NCBI RefSeq assembly: GCF_014066305.1
Contig: NW_023501106.1
Span: 1 to 64,000, forward strand
Origin: Letharia columbiana
Taxonomy: Eukaryota; Ascomycota; Lecanoromycetes; Lecanorales; Parmeliaceae
Length of the DNA: 64,000 nucleotides
Direction of reading: 5' to 3'
Shown here: positions 37,026 to 49,159 of the stretch, in pieces
Layout of the letters: the number at the start of each line of letters is the position of its first letter
Position numbering within the stretch: the first letter of the stretch is position 1
Notes under the pieces: model-generated
Told to the model about the DNA's origin: nothing
The model's database searches: none
Seen by the model: the letters and a program-made list of their open reading frames with translations, nothing else
Translations under genes and position numbers: made by a program

Positions 37026-39070
37026 ATGAGGTGTCTCAGATGGGTAGATGAGATCGCCAAAACTGGCCCGTGGACCTGCCACAGATGCCTGAGAGGCAGC
37101 CAGCAACTATTTACCCACTTGCCCGCTTACACAACGAACTCTGGAAAATCGCCGTCATGGACCTTCTCTGCGCAGAGAGCCTATCACCCCAGACCAAGTT
37201 CATACGAGACCGCCGTATCGAAAGACTTCACGTTGGAAAGACCTACGTTAAGTAGCCTCCCGTCCAGCGGATCCACATTGAAAGACTCTACATGGAAAAA
37301 GGTCCCTGTATCAAAGGGCAAAAGGCGTGGAGTGATCCTTGCGATACTTGCCATTGGATCAATGTGGGCAATTTCCGATGACGCAAAGCATAGATATATG
37401 GCAGTGAAGAGGACTTTACGTGTATTCTATGCGCTGGTTCGATGTCTCAGAGAGTATGGTTTACCCTCGGTTATCGGGCACCTTCAGCAATGCTACTTCC
37501 ACAGCTGACATGTAATGTTGTAGTTACCAGTACACCCTAAGATTCAAGGCACAGGATGGGCATGAATGGCAGGCGGTACTAAAGGCATGTCACAAAAGAT
37601 GTGCGGAACGTACCCTTGAGGTTTTGGAGCAAAACGGTTCAATATTTATCAAGCTGGGCCAGCACCTGAGTAGCATGAACTACCTGCTACCAGAAGAATG
37701 GACTAAAACGTTTGTACCGCTACAAGACCATTGCCCAGTGTCATCGTACGATTCCATAGCAGCCATGGTTTTAAAAGACACGGGGTCACCACTTGACGAA
37801 CATTTTGACCATTTTGCCAAGACACCTATCGGTGCAGCATCGCTCGCACAAGTTCATTTGGCAACCATGAAGGCCACTGGCCAGACAGTCGCTGTGAAAG
37901 TGCAGCACCCAGCCTTGGAAGAATGGGTACCACTTGATCTATTTTTGACGCGGACAACGTTTTCAATAGTCAAGTTCTTTTTTCCTGAATACGACCTTGA
38001 ATGGCTTTCGAACGAGATGGAGTCCTCTCTTCCCCTAGAATTGGACTTTGCTCTCGAAGGGAATAACGCGTTGCATACGAAGGAGTACTTTTACAAGATG
38101 CACGACTCACCATTGGTAGTACCTGACGTTATATGGGGTATGAAACGGATCCTTGTCATGGAAAACGTGTCTGGTCATAGGACTGACGATTTGCGCTATC
38201 TTGACTCCAACGGCATTGATCGTGACGAGGTCTCTGCGGCCTTAGCACGTATCTTCAATGAGATGATATTCGGGGACACGCCTCTCCATTGTGATCCGCA
38301 CGGTGGGAATATAGCGATTCGCAAGAATAACGACCGAAGGAAGCCTAACTTCGACATTATACTCTATGACCATGGACTGTATAGGGATATACCAAAGCAG
38401 CTTCGGCGAGATTACGCGAAGCTTTGGCTTGCAGTCATAGATGCTGACGAAATTGGTATGCGCAAATACGCATACGACGTTGCCGGAATCACCGACGACC
38501 AATTTCCCTTGTTCGCGAGTGCCATCACTGGAAGGGATTACATAAATGCCACTAATTCAGTAGTGTCTAAGAGATTAGATCAGGAAAAGGAGGAAATTTC
38601 TAGTGCCATGGGAGAAGGCATGCTGCAGGAGGTGATTCCCTGGTGGACGTCTGTAGATGAAGAATATCATGGCTGACGAAAGAAAGCTGGTCCAACTTTT
38701 GGGCAAAGTGCCGCGGATCATTCTTCTGATCTTGAAAACAAACGATCTCAGTATGTGCTTATCGCCCTCGTCCAACTTCCTGGAAGTCGCTTGCTAACTC
38801 CATGAAGCTCGCAGCCTTGACGAGAATCTGCACACTCGAGAAGGTCCGGTCCGTAATTTCATGATCTTAGCTCGCTATTGCAGTAAGACGGTATTGCAGG
38901 AGCAAGTGGAAATCATTAGCCAGAATGGCAGTATCTGGTGGCCCTCCAATCTTCTCCGGCTCGTGGGGGCTTGGACGTCTTTCATGAGGGTGGAAGTCAA
39001 GCTATCTGTGTACGAGTATTACATCTCTTTTCGGCGTTTTGCACGCCTTTCGCCAATTGCAAGCATTTAG
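37026..39070 (+). CDS. MCP2: mitochondrial UbiB/ABC1 atypical kinase, MCP2/CQD2 type
   Basis: Exons 37026-37453, 37524-38631, 38687-38750 and 38808-39070 give 620 residues. The UbiB hallmark KxGQ (IFIKLGQHLS, Lys186) is followed by an alanine-rich nucleotide loop IGAASLAQVH, VAVKVQHP with Lys268, HCDPHGGNI with Asp400 and Asn405, and YDHGL with Asp425 in the DFG position. An N-terminal basic region and a membrane segment at about 102-117 fit an inner mitochondrial membrane protein facing the intermembrane space. KLGQHLSSMNYLLPEEW and the C-terminal LMRVEVKLSVYEYY-like end fit yeast Mcp2/Cqd2, which affects coenzyme Q distribution and mitochondrial lipid homeostasis. The intron at 38632-38686 is needed to leave the frame before a stop. 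Confidence 0.87.
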
Positions 39071-39436
39071 CGGGATGTTGTTGGTCGAAGTGATGCATCA
39101 AGAAATCAGAGTGGATGCGTGCACTCCACATTCTCGAGATTTGACGAGGGGACAGACTTTGTCGTAACAATAATAATCAACATTCAAGCTATTACTTATC
39201 TTGTTGCAGAAAGGAGGACAACGCTGCGCGGGCCAATTAATGCAACTTGACGTCACCAGAAGGCTCCTCCGCCGAAACACAAAAAGCAAATTGTGTTGGT
39301 GCTGGGCTGAATTCTGTCTGTGGTTTCCCCAAGGCCATTAACTCTTTGCTACATGGCTTCTATGAGTAGAGTACCTCCTCCACATCTAATGCTCAACTAG
39401 CTCCCATGTGCATTTAAAGAGCACACTTCTGTCAGC
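39071..39436. other. intergenic, MCP2 3' end to YFH7-like start
   Basis: The two genes are in tandem. The region contains the terminator of one and promoter of the next; no individual site is identified. Confidence 0.4.
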
Positions 39437-40332
39437 ATGGAGGAGCAGGTGGATAGGCTCGTCCAGAAAACTTGGAGTGAGCAATCGACCCAAGTCAGCG
39501 TCCATTGTCGTCAAGCTATGATCATGACCATTTCAAGTCAAGTACAAAGCGACACCGAGCTCAAAACGCCTTCTCATAGCCGTGTCTGGTATTCCTGGAT
39601 CAGGTACGCAATCTCGAATTATCAACTAGCGCCTCTTCTGCCTTTGCTCTAATGCTCATCTTCTCCTCCTGCTCATGCCCCTCACTTACACGTATTGTAG
39701 GCAAAACAGCTCTTGCCAAACTCGTGACAGAGGGGCTTAATGCTATTCACAATGAGCAAGCTCCTGGCTGCGCTTCCACCCCCGTTGCAACATCTGTCCC
39801 TATGGACGGCTATCATCTTTCCCGTGCCCAACTGTCAGCAATGCCGGACCCTATCACAGCCCATCATCGCCGAGGGGCAGCGTTCACATTTGACGACAAA
39901 GCCTTTCTTGAGCTGGTCAAAGAGCTGCGGAAACCACTTTTGCCAGAATCGAAGACCGTCTACGCACCGTCGTTCGATCACGCCCTTAAGGATCCGGTTG
40001 CTGATGACATTCAGATACATCCCTCGTCAAGAGTTGTGATTCTGGAAGGCAATTATTTAAGTTTGAATCAAGAATTGTGGAAAGAGGCCGCAGAGTTGAT
40101 GGACGAATTGTGGTTTCTAGAGGTGGATTTTGAAACGGCAAGAAGACGATTGGTGGTGAGGCACGTCGTGGCTGGCATTGCAAAGGATGAGGAGGAGGCA
40201 GGTAACAGGGCTGATGAGATTGATCTGGTTAATGGGAGGCAGATTGTGAATCATAGACTGGAGGTCCAAGAGGTAATAATTAGCAAGGAAGATGAAAGTT
40301 GGCGCCCCGGAGGACAACGAGATCCAGAGTAA
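39437..40332 (+). CDS. YFH7: P-loop kinase, YFH7/uridine kinase-like
   Basis: Exons 39437-39476, 39538-39603 and 39701-40332 give 245 residues. The Walker A motif GIPGSGKTALA (31-41) is split by the second intron, so it is not visible in any single frame. VPMDGYHLSRAQL and the RRGAAFTFD block follow, with FDHALKDP and VVILEGNYLSL, the pattern of the uridine kinase/phosphoribulokinase/pantothenate kinase superfamily. Yeast Yfh7 is an ATP-dependent kinase of unknown substrate; this fungal protein is of the same type but the substrate cannot be read from sequence. Exon 1 is only 40 bases. Confidence 0.8.
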
Positions 40333-40859
40333 ATGATTGCGCATTTGGGAAGAGCTTACTGTGTCTGTATAGGAGGGTTCTTGAAAAGATAGAGCTACGA
40401 GGTCAGGGGAGGCACAATCGAAATGAAAATTTACGAGTATATCTATTGCATCTCGGCTGAAAGGCGGCCTCGACCTCGATAGCCTCCGTTCATCTATCCA
40501 TAAGTATAATACATTTGATAACGAATTGTTTTCAACAAAGGCTCTGAGAGAATACTCCCATGTTTCGAGCTGCGAGCTGTCTCGATGCATCAGGCAATCG
40601 GCTGGGTTTGCTTGCTACTTGATACCCTCCGAACGATCAAGAGGCGAGACAAAGGCTACCGAGCAAAATTCTCTTCGCGTGGGAATACCAAACTGGGGAG
40701 AAACGAAAGTAAAGCGGGTGGATCCGCCCAGCGAAACAGCCACCGGTGCAATGTGACGAGCTCCTCGTGCATTCGGGAAATTGCTTTTGTGAGACAATCT
40801 TAGTGAGTGTGCCGTGCCGGTAAATGGGTTGCTTTTAACGTAGAACCATCGCCTCCATC
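40333..40859. other. intergenic, convergent 3' flanks
   Basis: It lies between the 3' ends of the YFH7-like gene and the 493-residue protein. The small frames on both strands have no recognisable similarity. Confidence 0.5.
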
Positions 40860-42341
40860 TCACAGTCTCTCTCGAAGTGTGCGCCCACCCGTACCCACGT
40901 GTCTTCCTGCGGCAACTGGGCGTTCTTCGGAAATCTGTCCTTCAAGTCTGTGTAGGTTGGCCTCCATCTGCTGCAATTCCTGTTCTCGTTCTAACATCCG
41001 CCTACGCCTCGCAAGATGCTCGTCCCGATATTGCTGCTGATCCAGTCTCTGAGACAGTGCTTCAATGCGATTGGCTTGGCTCTCAACTTGTGCAACTTGC
41101 GCGTCGAATGCGTCAACAGAGTCGTCCTCGGAGTCGTCGTACTCCGCTGGACAGGCTTCAACTTCAGTATTGGTGGAAGGTGCCGTAACCACAGTACCGT
41201 ACGATGATGTGGGATTGGATGAGGGTGAAGTCGACGACGCCGCCGCTGACGTGAAAGAAGAATGGGCGCTAGGAACCCTTTCATCTGGTGGTATGGTTGT
41301 GAGGATAGTCTCCCATTGATCGTCATCCGGACTGAAGCTTCGCTCCCGGTCACCAAGGCCGTCAAAATTGCTCTGATGATGACGCCTACGTGCAGGCCTT
41401 GGTATTGCTTGGATAGGACGACTCATCCGACGTAGACGAGGAAGCTCAGCCAAGTCATGGTCTCTCACTCTGCGCATCAGCTCCAAACGCGTCTCTACCA
41501 ATTCTAGATACGCTGCTTCTTGCTCGCGTACCTCTGATGTAAGCGCATCTTGGTCGAGATCCCTCATTCTCGCGATCTGCGCAGCGTGTGTTGCGATGCC
41601 GCCGCGCTCACCGCTATCCATCATTTCCGCCATTCTTGACGAGAGCCGCGCGAGGACTTCCTCGCGCACGGCGTTAGCTCGAGCTTCGTCCTCGCCATCT
41701 AGCCTATGAGCTGGTGCGAATCTAGGAGTGAGCAAGGCGGTACCCAACGGCGGCGAGGGAACATATAGAGTGGACCGATTTGAGGTGTCGCCTGACGTGT
41801 AAGAGGGTGTTGGCAAATATCGCGGAGGCGGCGACCTTGCTTCATCTGCCCTGGCTGAGGTCTGTGATGCTTCAATATCCTCGGCGCCAACTGGCCGCCA
41901 AAGGGCTGTCGCTGTAGGGGCTTCGGAAAATGTTGTTTGTCGAGAAATCCTCAGGCGCCGGCCAGGGCGCTCGTAGCTCAGCGCATCTCTCAGCAGTGCG
42001 CGCCCACTCTCTAAGCGGCTGCGCTGGCTTGCTTCAGAATGTGCTAGGTCTGCCTCTGCTTCGACATCATGAGCATCGGTAGGATTAGATATCGATGAAG
42101 TGGCGCTTCGATCTTGTCGGCGTATATCCTCGAGCAGTGAGCGTCGATCCGCTAGCACTCGCATGGGACCTTGGGAGCGATTTCGGCTATGGGACAGTAG
42201 TGTGGAGAGGGTTGATTGATGATCGCGAGCGTTTGGGCTGTATCTAACGGTGCGTTGGCGTCGAATGGCTGATCGCGCCGGGGCCGTAGGATCTGCTTTA
42301 ATAGTGGTCTTGGAGTCGCTGGCGTCAGGCTCGCAAAACAT
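40860..42341 (-). CDS. conserved fungal protein of unknown function, coiled-coil
   Basis: A single uninterrupted frame of 493 residues starts at the ATG at 42339-42341. Most of the chain is disordered and rich in Arg, Ser and Pro. A central block (HAAQIARMRDLDQDAL to LVETRLELMRRVRDHDL) is helical, the motif LGDRERSFSPDDDQWETILTT with a following PDERVPSAHSSFTSA looks strongly conserved and I recall it in other ascomycetes, and the C-terminal ~90 residues (AQVAQVESQANRIEALSQRL, then RRRRMLEREQELQQMEANL) form a coiled coil. No catalytic motif is present. Arg/Ser-rich composition could mean nuclear localisation and phosphoregulation, which is only inference. Confidence 0.8.
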   Translation of the reverse strand: MFCEPDASDSKTTIKADPTAPARSAIRRQRTVRYSPNARDHQSTLSTLLSHSRNRSQGPMRVLADRRSLLEDIRRQDRSATSSISNPTDAHDVEAEADLAHSEASQRSRLESGRALLRDALSYERPGRRLRISRQTTFSEAPTATALWRPVGAEDIEASQTSARADEARSPPPRYLPTPSYTSGDTSNRSTLYVPSPPLGTALLTPRFAPAHRLDGEDEARANAVREEVLARLSSRMAEMMDSGERGGIATHAAQIARMRDLDQDALTSEVREQEAAYLELVETRLELMRRVRDHDLAELPRLRRMSRPIQAIPRPARRRHHQSNFDGLGDRERSFSPDDDQWETILTTIPPDERVPSAHSSFTSAAASSTSPSSNPTSSYGTVVTAPSTNTEVEACPAEYDDSEDDSVDAFDAQVAQVESQANRIEALSQRLDQQQYRDEHLARRRRMLEREQELQQMEANLHRLEGQISEERPVAAGRHVGTGGRTLRERL

Positions 42342-42857
42342 TCTGTTTGAGGATGACGATTGATTAGCATAACATTCGTGGCCTTGAATTTTGAATGCCT
42401 AAGCATAACGAGGCAGCTAAGCACGCGAAAGATAAACGCAGGCGCAAACAGCACCGCGACAATTACGACCTATCAACTTACCGTAAACCCATCGAGCAGG
42501 TTTGACGCGAAGATACCAATGAGGCGAGAAATGATATCTCGAATACGACCAAGATAGCTTTATCTTCATATGAAGGTGAGCGACAGATGAACTTTGCGAC
42601 TGAGAACAGTTGAGACTGAGAGCCTGAGGAGCAGGCGGAAGGGAGGGCGGGCTAGCGATCACTGGTAGGGCTGGCGTTTATGCGACCCGGCCCCTTGAGA
42701 TTGAGTTTCGAATCACAAACCCTGCTACAGTGCTAATTCATAACATTATGAACACGACACTGAATAGTGTTGTACTAGTACACGTTCGGGTGAAGCTTTC
42801 ATGAATTCGAGCAGCAGCTGAACTCTACACTGAAATGGAGATGGCACCACTTCTGCC
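42342..42857. promoter_or_regulatory. divergent region, conserved unknown and FOL3
   Basis: Half a kilobase between divergent start codons must carry both promoters. No specific site can be named. The 42417-42662 (-) frame is not supported. Confidence 0.4.
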
Positions 42858-44108
42858 ATGATTGAATTAGGCCTTGCGCGGATCACTCGACTCTTGAAAA
42901 ACACCCCAATTCCATGGCGCGCAATACATGTTGCAGGCACCAATGGCAAAGGCTCTGTGTGTGCCTATGCCTCGGCAATGCTGAATGCTGGGAACATCAA
43001 TTGCGGCCGTTTCACGTCTCCACACCTGATTGATAGGTGGGACTGCATCACCATCAACGAGAAAAGCGTGGATGAGGATTTCTTTCGCGAAGTTGAGGCC
43101 GCTGTGAAGACGAAAGATCAGAGCGAGGACATCCAAGCCTCCGAGTTTGAGATCCTGACCGCTACAGCATTCGAAATATTTAACCGGGAGAAGATAGAGA
43201 TCGGTGTTGTCGAGGTTGGTTTGGGTGGCCGAAACGATGCAACGAATGTCCTCGAGCATCCAGCAGTCACTGTAGTTACCAAGATAGGGAAAGACCATCA
43301 GTCCCTCCTTGGAAGCACCTTCGAAGAGATCGCGTTGCACAAGGCGGGCATCATGAAAGCCGGCGTGCCCTGTATTGCGGACGGAAGTAATACGACAGGC
43401 GTCCTTGAGGTTCTGAAGAGCAATGCAGTAGAAGTCGGTGCTGCCTCGTTGCTTCTTGTTCCTCAAGACGCCGATCCAGCTGGTCAAGTCTGGAACGTCG
43501 TGGCCAAGGAAGAACTCATGGACCACCAGCAGATGAACATATGTTTGGCGTTTGAAGCTGTCAAGGAGGTGCTTTCCCATTGCTATCCATCACTGGACCC
43601 GCTCCGGCTGTTGCCTTCGATCCCAAATGCTGTTTGGCCGGGCCGTCTGCAGAACCTCACCATCAGATCTTTGGCTGGCAATGAGCGGGAAATGCTCCTT
43701 GATGGGGCTCACAACAACCAGTCTGCCGAGGTCCTGGGCACATATGTAGATCAGAAACTACGTGAAAAGCATCGCCCTGTGACCTGGATGATTGCAATGT
43801 CGAAGGGAAAAGATATTCATGAACTACTGTACTTTCTTTTGAGATCAGGGGATAATCTTATTGCTGTAGAATTCGGACCAGTGGAGGGTATGCCGTGGGT
43901 ATGCCCAGAAGAAGCGGACAGCATACTGGGCGCAGCACGAGGACTGGGCATTTCAGATTCTTCTCAGATCTTGTCTGGAGACTTAGCACAGGCGCTTCAA
44001 GTAGCTGTGCGAATTGCCGATGGGGGACCACTAATCGCTGCTGGGAGTTTGTATTTGGTGTCAGACATTTTGCGGCTGCTGAAACAGGCCGAGCTTCTGA
44101 GCAAGTGA
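42858..44108 (+). CDS. FOL3: dihydrofolate synthetase
   Basis: A single exon encodes 416 residues of the Mur ligase/folylpolyglutamate synthase superfamily. The ATP loop VAGTNGKGSVCAY is at 25-37, FTSPHL at 52-57 binds the pterin side, GLGGRNDATN is the second conserved loop, and IGKDHQSLLG and LLDGAHNNQS carry metal and ATP-binding residues. The enzyme adds the first glutamate to dihydropteroate in folate synthesis. The length and the short N-terminus fit dihydrofolate synthetase (Fol3) rather than the larger folylpolyglutamate synthase Met7. Placement in cytosol is expected, as no targeting sequence is seen. Confidence 0.9.
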   Translation: MIELGLARITRLLKNTPIPWRAIHVAGTNGKGSVCAYASAMLNAGNINCGRFTSPHLIDRWDCITINEKSVDEDFFREVEAAVKTKDQSEDIQASEFEILTATAFEIFNREKIEIGVVEVGLGGRNDATNVLEHPAVTVVTKIGKDHQSLLGSTFEEIALHKAGIMKAGVPCIADGSNTTGVLEVLKSNAVEVGAASLLLVPQDADPAGQVWNVVAKEELMDHQQMNICLAFEAVKEVLSHCYPSLDPLRLLPSIPNAVWPGRLQNLTIRSLAGNEREMLLDGAHNNQSAEVLGTYVDQKLREKHRPVTWMIAMSKGKDIHELLYFLLRSGDNLIAVEFGPVEGMPWVCPEEADSILGAARGLGISDSSQILSGDLAQALQVAVRIADGGPLIAAGSLYLVSDILRLLKQAELLSK

Positions 44109-44279
44109 GAAGAAATGAATGGACCTATTACCACTGTTCAAGACGACAACACTTTACAGTAATCAACGTAACATACACATTAATCAGTAACTTCGGCTCT
44201 GCCCCCCAAGATCGCGTTTTGTAAAGTTGTTCGATACAGGAACAATAGCGGGAACACGCTTCCGCGTCAATCACCAGAT

Positions 44280-44607
44280 TTAAAGTTTGAACATGTCAAT
44301 ACTAATTTTACGTTTACTCTTCTCTCTTAGCACAAAGGCAACGTCGGTCTCTTCAGACTCTGGGATGCGCGTAGGAGGACAAGGGTTGTTTCGCTAACCG
44401 CGTGTCAAGGTTCTGACGGGGGCAATGACGAGCAGATCCGCATGAGCGCAACAACACATGGAACGGTCCTCCACTTACGTTCTTGTCAACGCCTTGAGCG
44501 AATTTGAAGACAGTAAATGGTACCATCGCCGCCAAGACACACGGTGCTGTCCCCATAAACGCTGTATGATGAGGCTCACGCGCAGCCTGTGCAGACAGAA
44601 AGGCCAT
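44280..44607 (-). CDS. possible 80-residue spliced gene, unknown
   Basis: Exons 44607-44479 and 44393-44280 on the minus strand would give 80 residues. The splice signals are good: donor GTAAGT, branch-like CTTGACA and acceptor TTAG, frame preserved, ATG start. Exon 1 includes a hydrophobic stretch (CVLAAMVPFTVFKFA) and exon 2 is charged (ESEETDVAFVLREKSKRK). I recognise no family. Its start codon lies only 29 bases from that of the SepH gene on the other strand, which is tight for two promoters, so this could be a chance frame. Confidence 0.4.
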
Positions 44608-44636
44608 TCCCCAGGAAAAGGCTAAAACTTCCTACA

Positions 44637-47600
44637 ATGGTCTCACGCAGCCCCCTGGTGGGGGCTCCTGCAACAGATTCTCATCAAGGCGATACAGCTC
44701 ACCTACCAAGCAAGAAAGTCGTAAAGGAGACGCAGAGGGAACCCGCTGGCCTTGAGACTCCAGAGGAGCCCAAGAAGGAGGGACAAACGCTCAACAGGGC
44801 TCAAGATGTTGCCGAGCTCAAAGATTATGTACGCATCGCTGCACCAACGACTAAGGCTTCTGATTTCTGATTGGATGCTAGCAACTTGGTGATTGTCTGG
44901 GCAAAGGCGCTTTTGGATCCGTCTTCAGAGCGCTGAATATGGGAACTGGGGAGACCGTGGCTGTGAAACAGGTCAAGTTGGCAGATCTACCTAAAAGCGA
45001 ATTAAGAGTTATCACAGTACGTTTGCAACCCTCCGCCTTCCGGTATTGGATCACCTCGCTAATACTGGTTTCTTCGTGACACAGCTTGAGATCGACCTCC
45101 TGAAGAACCTAGATGTACGCTCTTCATTCCAATAGTCTAGCAAGACCGTTAATGGAATTTCTAGCACCCAAACATTGTCAAGTATCGTGGGTTCGTCAAG
45201 TCGGCAGAGTCACTCAATATAATCCTGGAGTACGTGGTCTAGCCTGCCTATGGCCTGCTAACGGAAAGTGCTAATCGGTTATCCATCAGGTATTGTGAAA
45301 ATGGATCATTGCATTCAATTTCGAAGAACTTTGGCAAGTTTCCAGAGAATCTAGTGGGCATCTACATGTCCCAAGTACTCCATGGACTGCTTTATCTCCA
45401 TGAGCAGGGTGTCATACATCGCGACATCAAGGGGGCCAACATCCTCACAACAAAGCAGGGCCTTGTGAAGCTTGCAGACTTCGGGGTCGCTACAAGAACC
45501 ACAACTTTCCACGAGTCTAGCGTCGTCGGTACGCCTTATTGGATGGCTCCGGAAGTGATTGAGCTGTCAGGTGCTACCACAGCGTCCGATATATGGAGTC
45601 TGGGATGCACAGTGATAGAGCTCTTGGACGGAAAGCCTCCCTACCACAAATTGCAGCCCATGCACGCTTTGTTCCGCATCGTGAATGACGATCATCCCCC
45701 GCTTCCGGAGGGGGCATCTCCAGTGTGTCAAAAAATTAGAAGCAAATGAGGAACAAGAAAGCTAATCTGGCGGCAGATTGTCCGCGATTTCTTGATGCAA
45801 TGTTTCCAGAAAGATCCAAATCTTAGAGTTTCCGCACGAAAGCTGTTGAAGCACCCTTGGATCGTCAACGCGAAGAGATCTGATGCCGTGGTACCCAAGA
45901 AACCTACGGAGTATGACGAGGCTGTGAAAAGCGTCCAGCAATGGAACGAAGCCTTGAAGTCTCCAAACGCGGGATCCTTACGGAGGACCTCGCGGCCAAT
46001 GTCCTCCAGTCCAATACCTGGACGGCGGGAAACCAACCATCCAGCTGTAACGCCCGTTCGAGGTCCGCTCAATCTTGCAAAGCCCCGCGTCAACACGGAG
46101 CAGTTTAGATCGCCCAACAATACTGCCGACGACAATTGGGACGATGATTTTGCTTCGGCGATTTCGCCCAGCGCTTTGCAACTTCCCCACCTGAGGCCAC
46201 ATGATAATTTTGGGGGCTTGCTATCTTCAGAAAAGCTCAAAGCTTTCGCTTCTTTTGAGACTGTGACGGAGGAGGCAAATTGGGACGATAATTTTGAGGG
46301 AGATCTTACGGTGAAGAGTCCTCTCCAGCTGACCGAATCCGATCCATTAGACACGATTCGCCCCTACAATCCGAGGCGCCCAAACACTTCGCAACCGAAA
46401 GTCCCCAATTCGAACAAGTCTCCACCTTTGAAAGTTTCCCCAGTCGTTTCCCGCCGGGTCATGGCCGCACCAGCTGTACATCAAAAGCAGTCTCCGGCTA
46501 AAACCAACCTAGTCTTGCCGACAACCAAGTCCTACACTGAAAGCTCAGAAGATGACTTTTCAGATCTCATAGCATATGATACTGCAATTGAGAGCGGATT
46601 TCTGAAGAACAAAGTAGGACATTCTGTTCTCCATTGGGTTGTCCAGAATTGCTAAATAGTGCACTACAGCACAGCCATGCACTGTCACCTCGACTATTCC
46701 ACCCGTCGGACATGAGCTCTCTGATTCATTCCATGCAACCGCCGAAGCCCGGTGGTAGCCTGCGCCGCCCTCCAACGATATCGAGACAACCTCTTATGCG
46801 GAGAACAAGATCTTCCGTCGAGATTCAAAGATACGCCGAAGATGACCACGACGAGGACTACTCAGACATATTTGGTAAAGGCAATGCTGTTCTCGACAAG
46901 CCAGAGAGTGAGAGGGGCTCTGATGAGGGCACTTTGATGCTGACTTCGAAGCTGTCGAACAACTCATGGCTGGGGGACGATGACGATGACGATGACGACC
47001 CTTTCGCTCAATTAGAAGAGGGCTTCGATGAGATGGATCTTGAAGCGAATGTCGCTAGAGACAAGTATGCACGGTTGTGTACCCAAGTCGAGGGGCTTGT
47101 TGGCTCTCTCAAAGTCTCTCAGGCGGACGACATGCTCGCAGACCTGTCAGAGCAACTGCTTGAGGTGCTTTCCGACTTGCCAGATACCAAGAGTGTCATA
47201 ATCAGTGCTCATGGTATGCTTCCTATCTTGGAAATCCTAGAGAATTGTCGGCATCGCGACGTTATTTTCAATCTTCTAAAGATAGTGAACGTCATCATTT
47301 TCAATGACGTTGAAATCCAGGAAAACCTATGTTTCGTTGGAGGCATACCAATCATCACCAAATTTGCGTCGCGGAAGTACTCTAGTGAGATCAGGCTCGA
47401 AGCAGCAGCCTTTGTACGTCAAATGTTCCAGACGTCGACCTTGACATTACAAATGTTTGTCAGTGCAGGAGGGCTCAAGGTATTGGTTGAATTCCTCGAA
47501 GAAGACTATGAAGAGGAGCGTGACCTAGTTCTCATTGGGGTAAATGGTATCTGGAGCGTGTTTGAGCTTCAGGGTCCTACACCGAAGAACGACTTCTGCC

Positions 47601-49159
47601 GCATCCTTTCTCGAAACTCTGTTCTAGATCCTCTGTCTCTGGTTCTGAGTAAGGTCCTCGATGAGGAGGATGAGCTAGCCGAGCTCTGCGAAGGTCGAAT
47701 CGCGAATATATTCTTCCTCTTCTCGCAAGCCGAGAACCACGTGAAGGAGTTGGTTGCAGAGAGAACAGTTCTACACCGTACTGCAATCCACTGGTCTGGT
47801 GCATAGGATTTCGCTAACATATCTGCAGGCGTTCTCAAAGAGTTGAAACGGATGTCACCAAACCATCAGATCACAATGTTGAAGTTCATCAAAAACCTCT
47901 CCATGCTTTCAACAACGCTAGATTCGCTACAGAATTCGAATGCAATAGACGTTCTTACTGACCTGCTTCGCAATAGTTCCAAAGAGCCTCATTCGAGAGA
48001 AGTCTCGAACCAGATACTCAATACAATCTACAATTTGTGTCGACTTAACAAATCGAGGCAAGAGGATGCTGCCCTCAATGGGATCATCCCAGTACTTCAG
48101 CGTATCATCAAGACAAAGGGACCACTTAAGGAATTTGCTCTGCCCGTACTCTGCGATATGGCGCATTCTGGCAAGGTGGGGAGGCGTGAGCTCTGGAGAA
48201 ACAAAGGGCTCGCATTCTACATCTCCCTCCTTGCAGATGAATACTGGCAGGTGACAGCCCTTGACGCAATCTTCATCTGGTAGGTGCTCTTGTGCAGAGA
48301 ACGCATCCAAAATTGCATACTGACACATTTCAGGCTTCAAGAAGAGACGGCTAAAGTGGAAGAGCATCTTCTCGATGGAACCTTCACAACTGGTATCATC
48401 AAATGTTTCACTACTTCAAAAGCAAATGCTTTTGAGAACCTCTTGGAGCCTTTGCAAAAACTTTTGCGACTGAGTCCACCAGTTGCACTTAATTTAGCCC
48501 ACCCTGACCTCTTTCACCGCATTCTACGCAAGCTCCAGTCAAACAAGGCAGTAGTTCGACTCAATCTCCTGCGCATCATCCGCAGCATTTGTGATGCCAG
48601 TGAAGAGCAGGGAGCCCTGATCAGCAGATATGGCCTTGAAGACACCATTCAACGACTGGCAGAGAACGACGGAGCCGTTTTGGTGCGAAACATGGCGGGT
48701 GAGCTTATCAAATCAAGTGAGATAAACGACAAGCTAGGTATGAGTGGGAGCAAACGTCGACCGGGAAGGCGCTCTAGCTCCTCGACGACGCCGCCGAGCT
48801 TACTGACAAGCTATTCGATGCCTTCCACACCCACGAGCAATCGTTCGGTACATTCAACAAATTACTCCATTGGTCGAGATGTCAGGCAAAGGAGCGCCAT
48901 TAACGGCGCAGTGCCGTATAGACCGTCGAGCAGAGATGAGAATGGTACCAGCGCCCTGCCTGTCATTGTGAATGGATCCGGGTCTGTTGCGAAAAGTCGA
49001 CTTCCTCGCACCACTTCGACACGGCCGCCACGACAACAGGCAGTGGTGTCACCGAAGAAGGGGGAGAACGCTGTACCCAACGGCGCTACGCAGGATGTTG
49101 GTCCAATGCCTGGTCCACATTCGAGAAGGCGAAGGCGAATTAGCGGCGATACACGGTAA
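44637..49159 (+). CDS. sepH: septation initiation network kinase SepH/Cdc7
   Basis: Nine exons: 44637-44828, 44882-45016, 45085-45114, 45165-45229, 45290-45722, 45777-46613, 46670-47777, 47829-48279 and 48334-49159, total 1358 residues, close to the size of Aspergillus SepH. The kinase domain runs about 65-325: glycine loop LGKGAFGSV, Lys93, HRDIKGANI with Asp186, DFG at Asp204 and [10 protein letters not shown] disordered linker contains two WDDxF repeats ([18 protein letters not shown]) and an Asp run near 46978-47000. The C-terminal half ([13 protein letters not shown] onward) is ARM/HEAT-like helical repeats, ending in a basic Ser-rich tail. In the septation network the kinase acts downstream of the small GTPase Spg1 at spindle pole bodies to trigger septum formation. 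Exon 3 is a 30-base micro-exon. Confidence 0.93.

Noticed and set aside
42867..43580. 237-codon frame antisense to FOL3
   Set aside because: It is fully covered by the intact FOL3 coding frame and reads as a shadow with no family resemblance.
45728..46354. 208-codon frame antisense to SepH exons 5-6
   Set aside because: It lies wholly within a confident gene and has no independent features.
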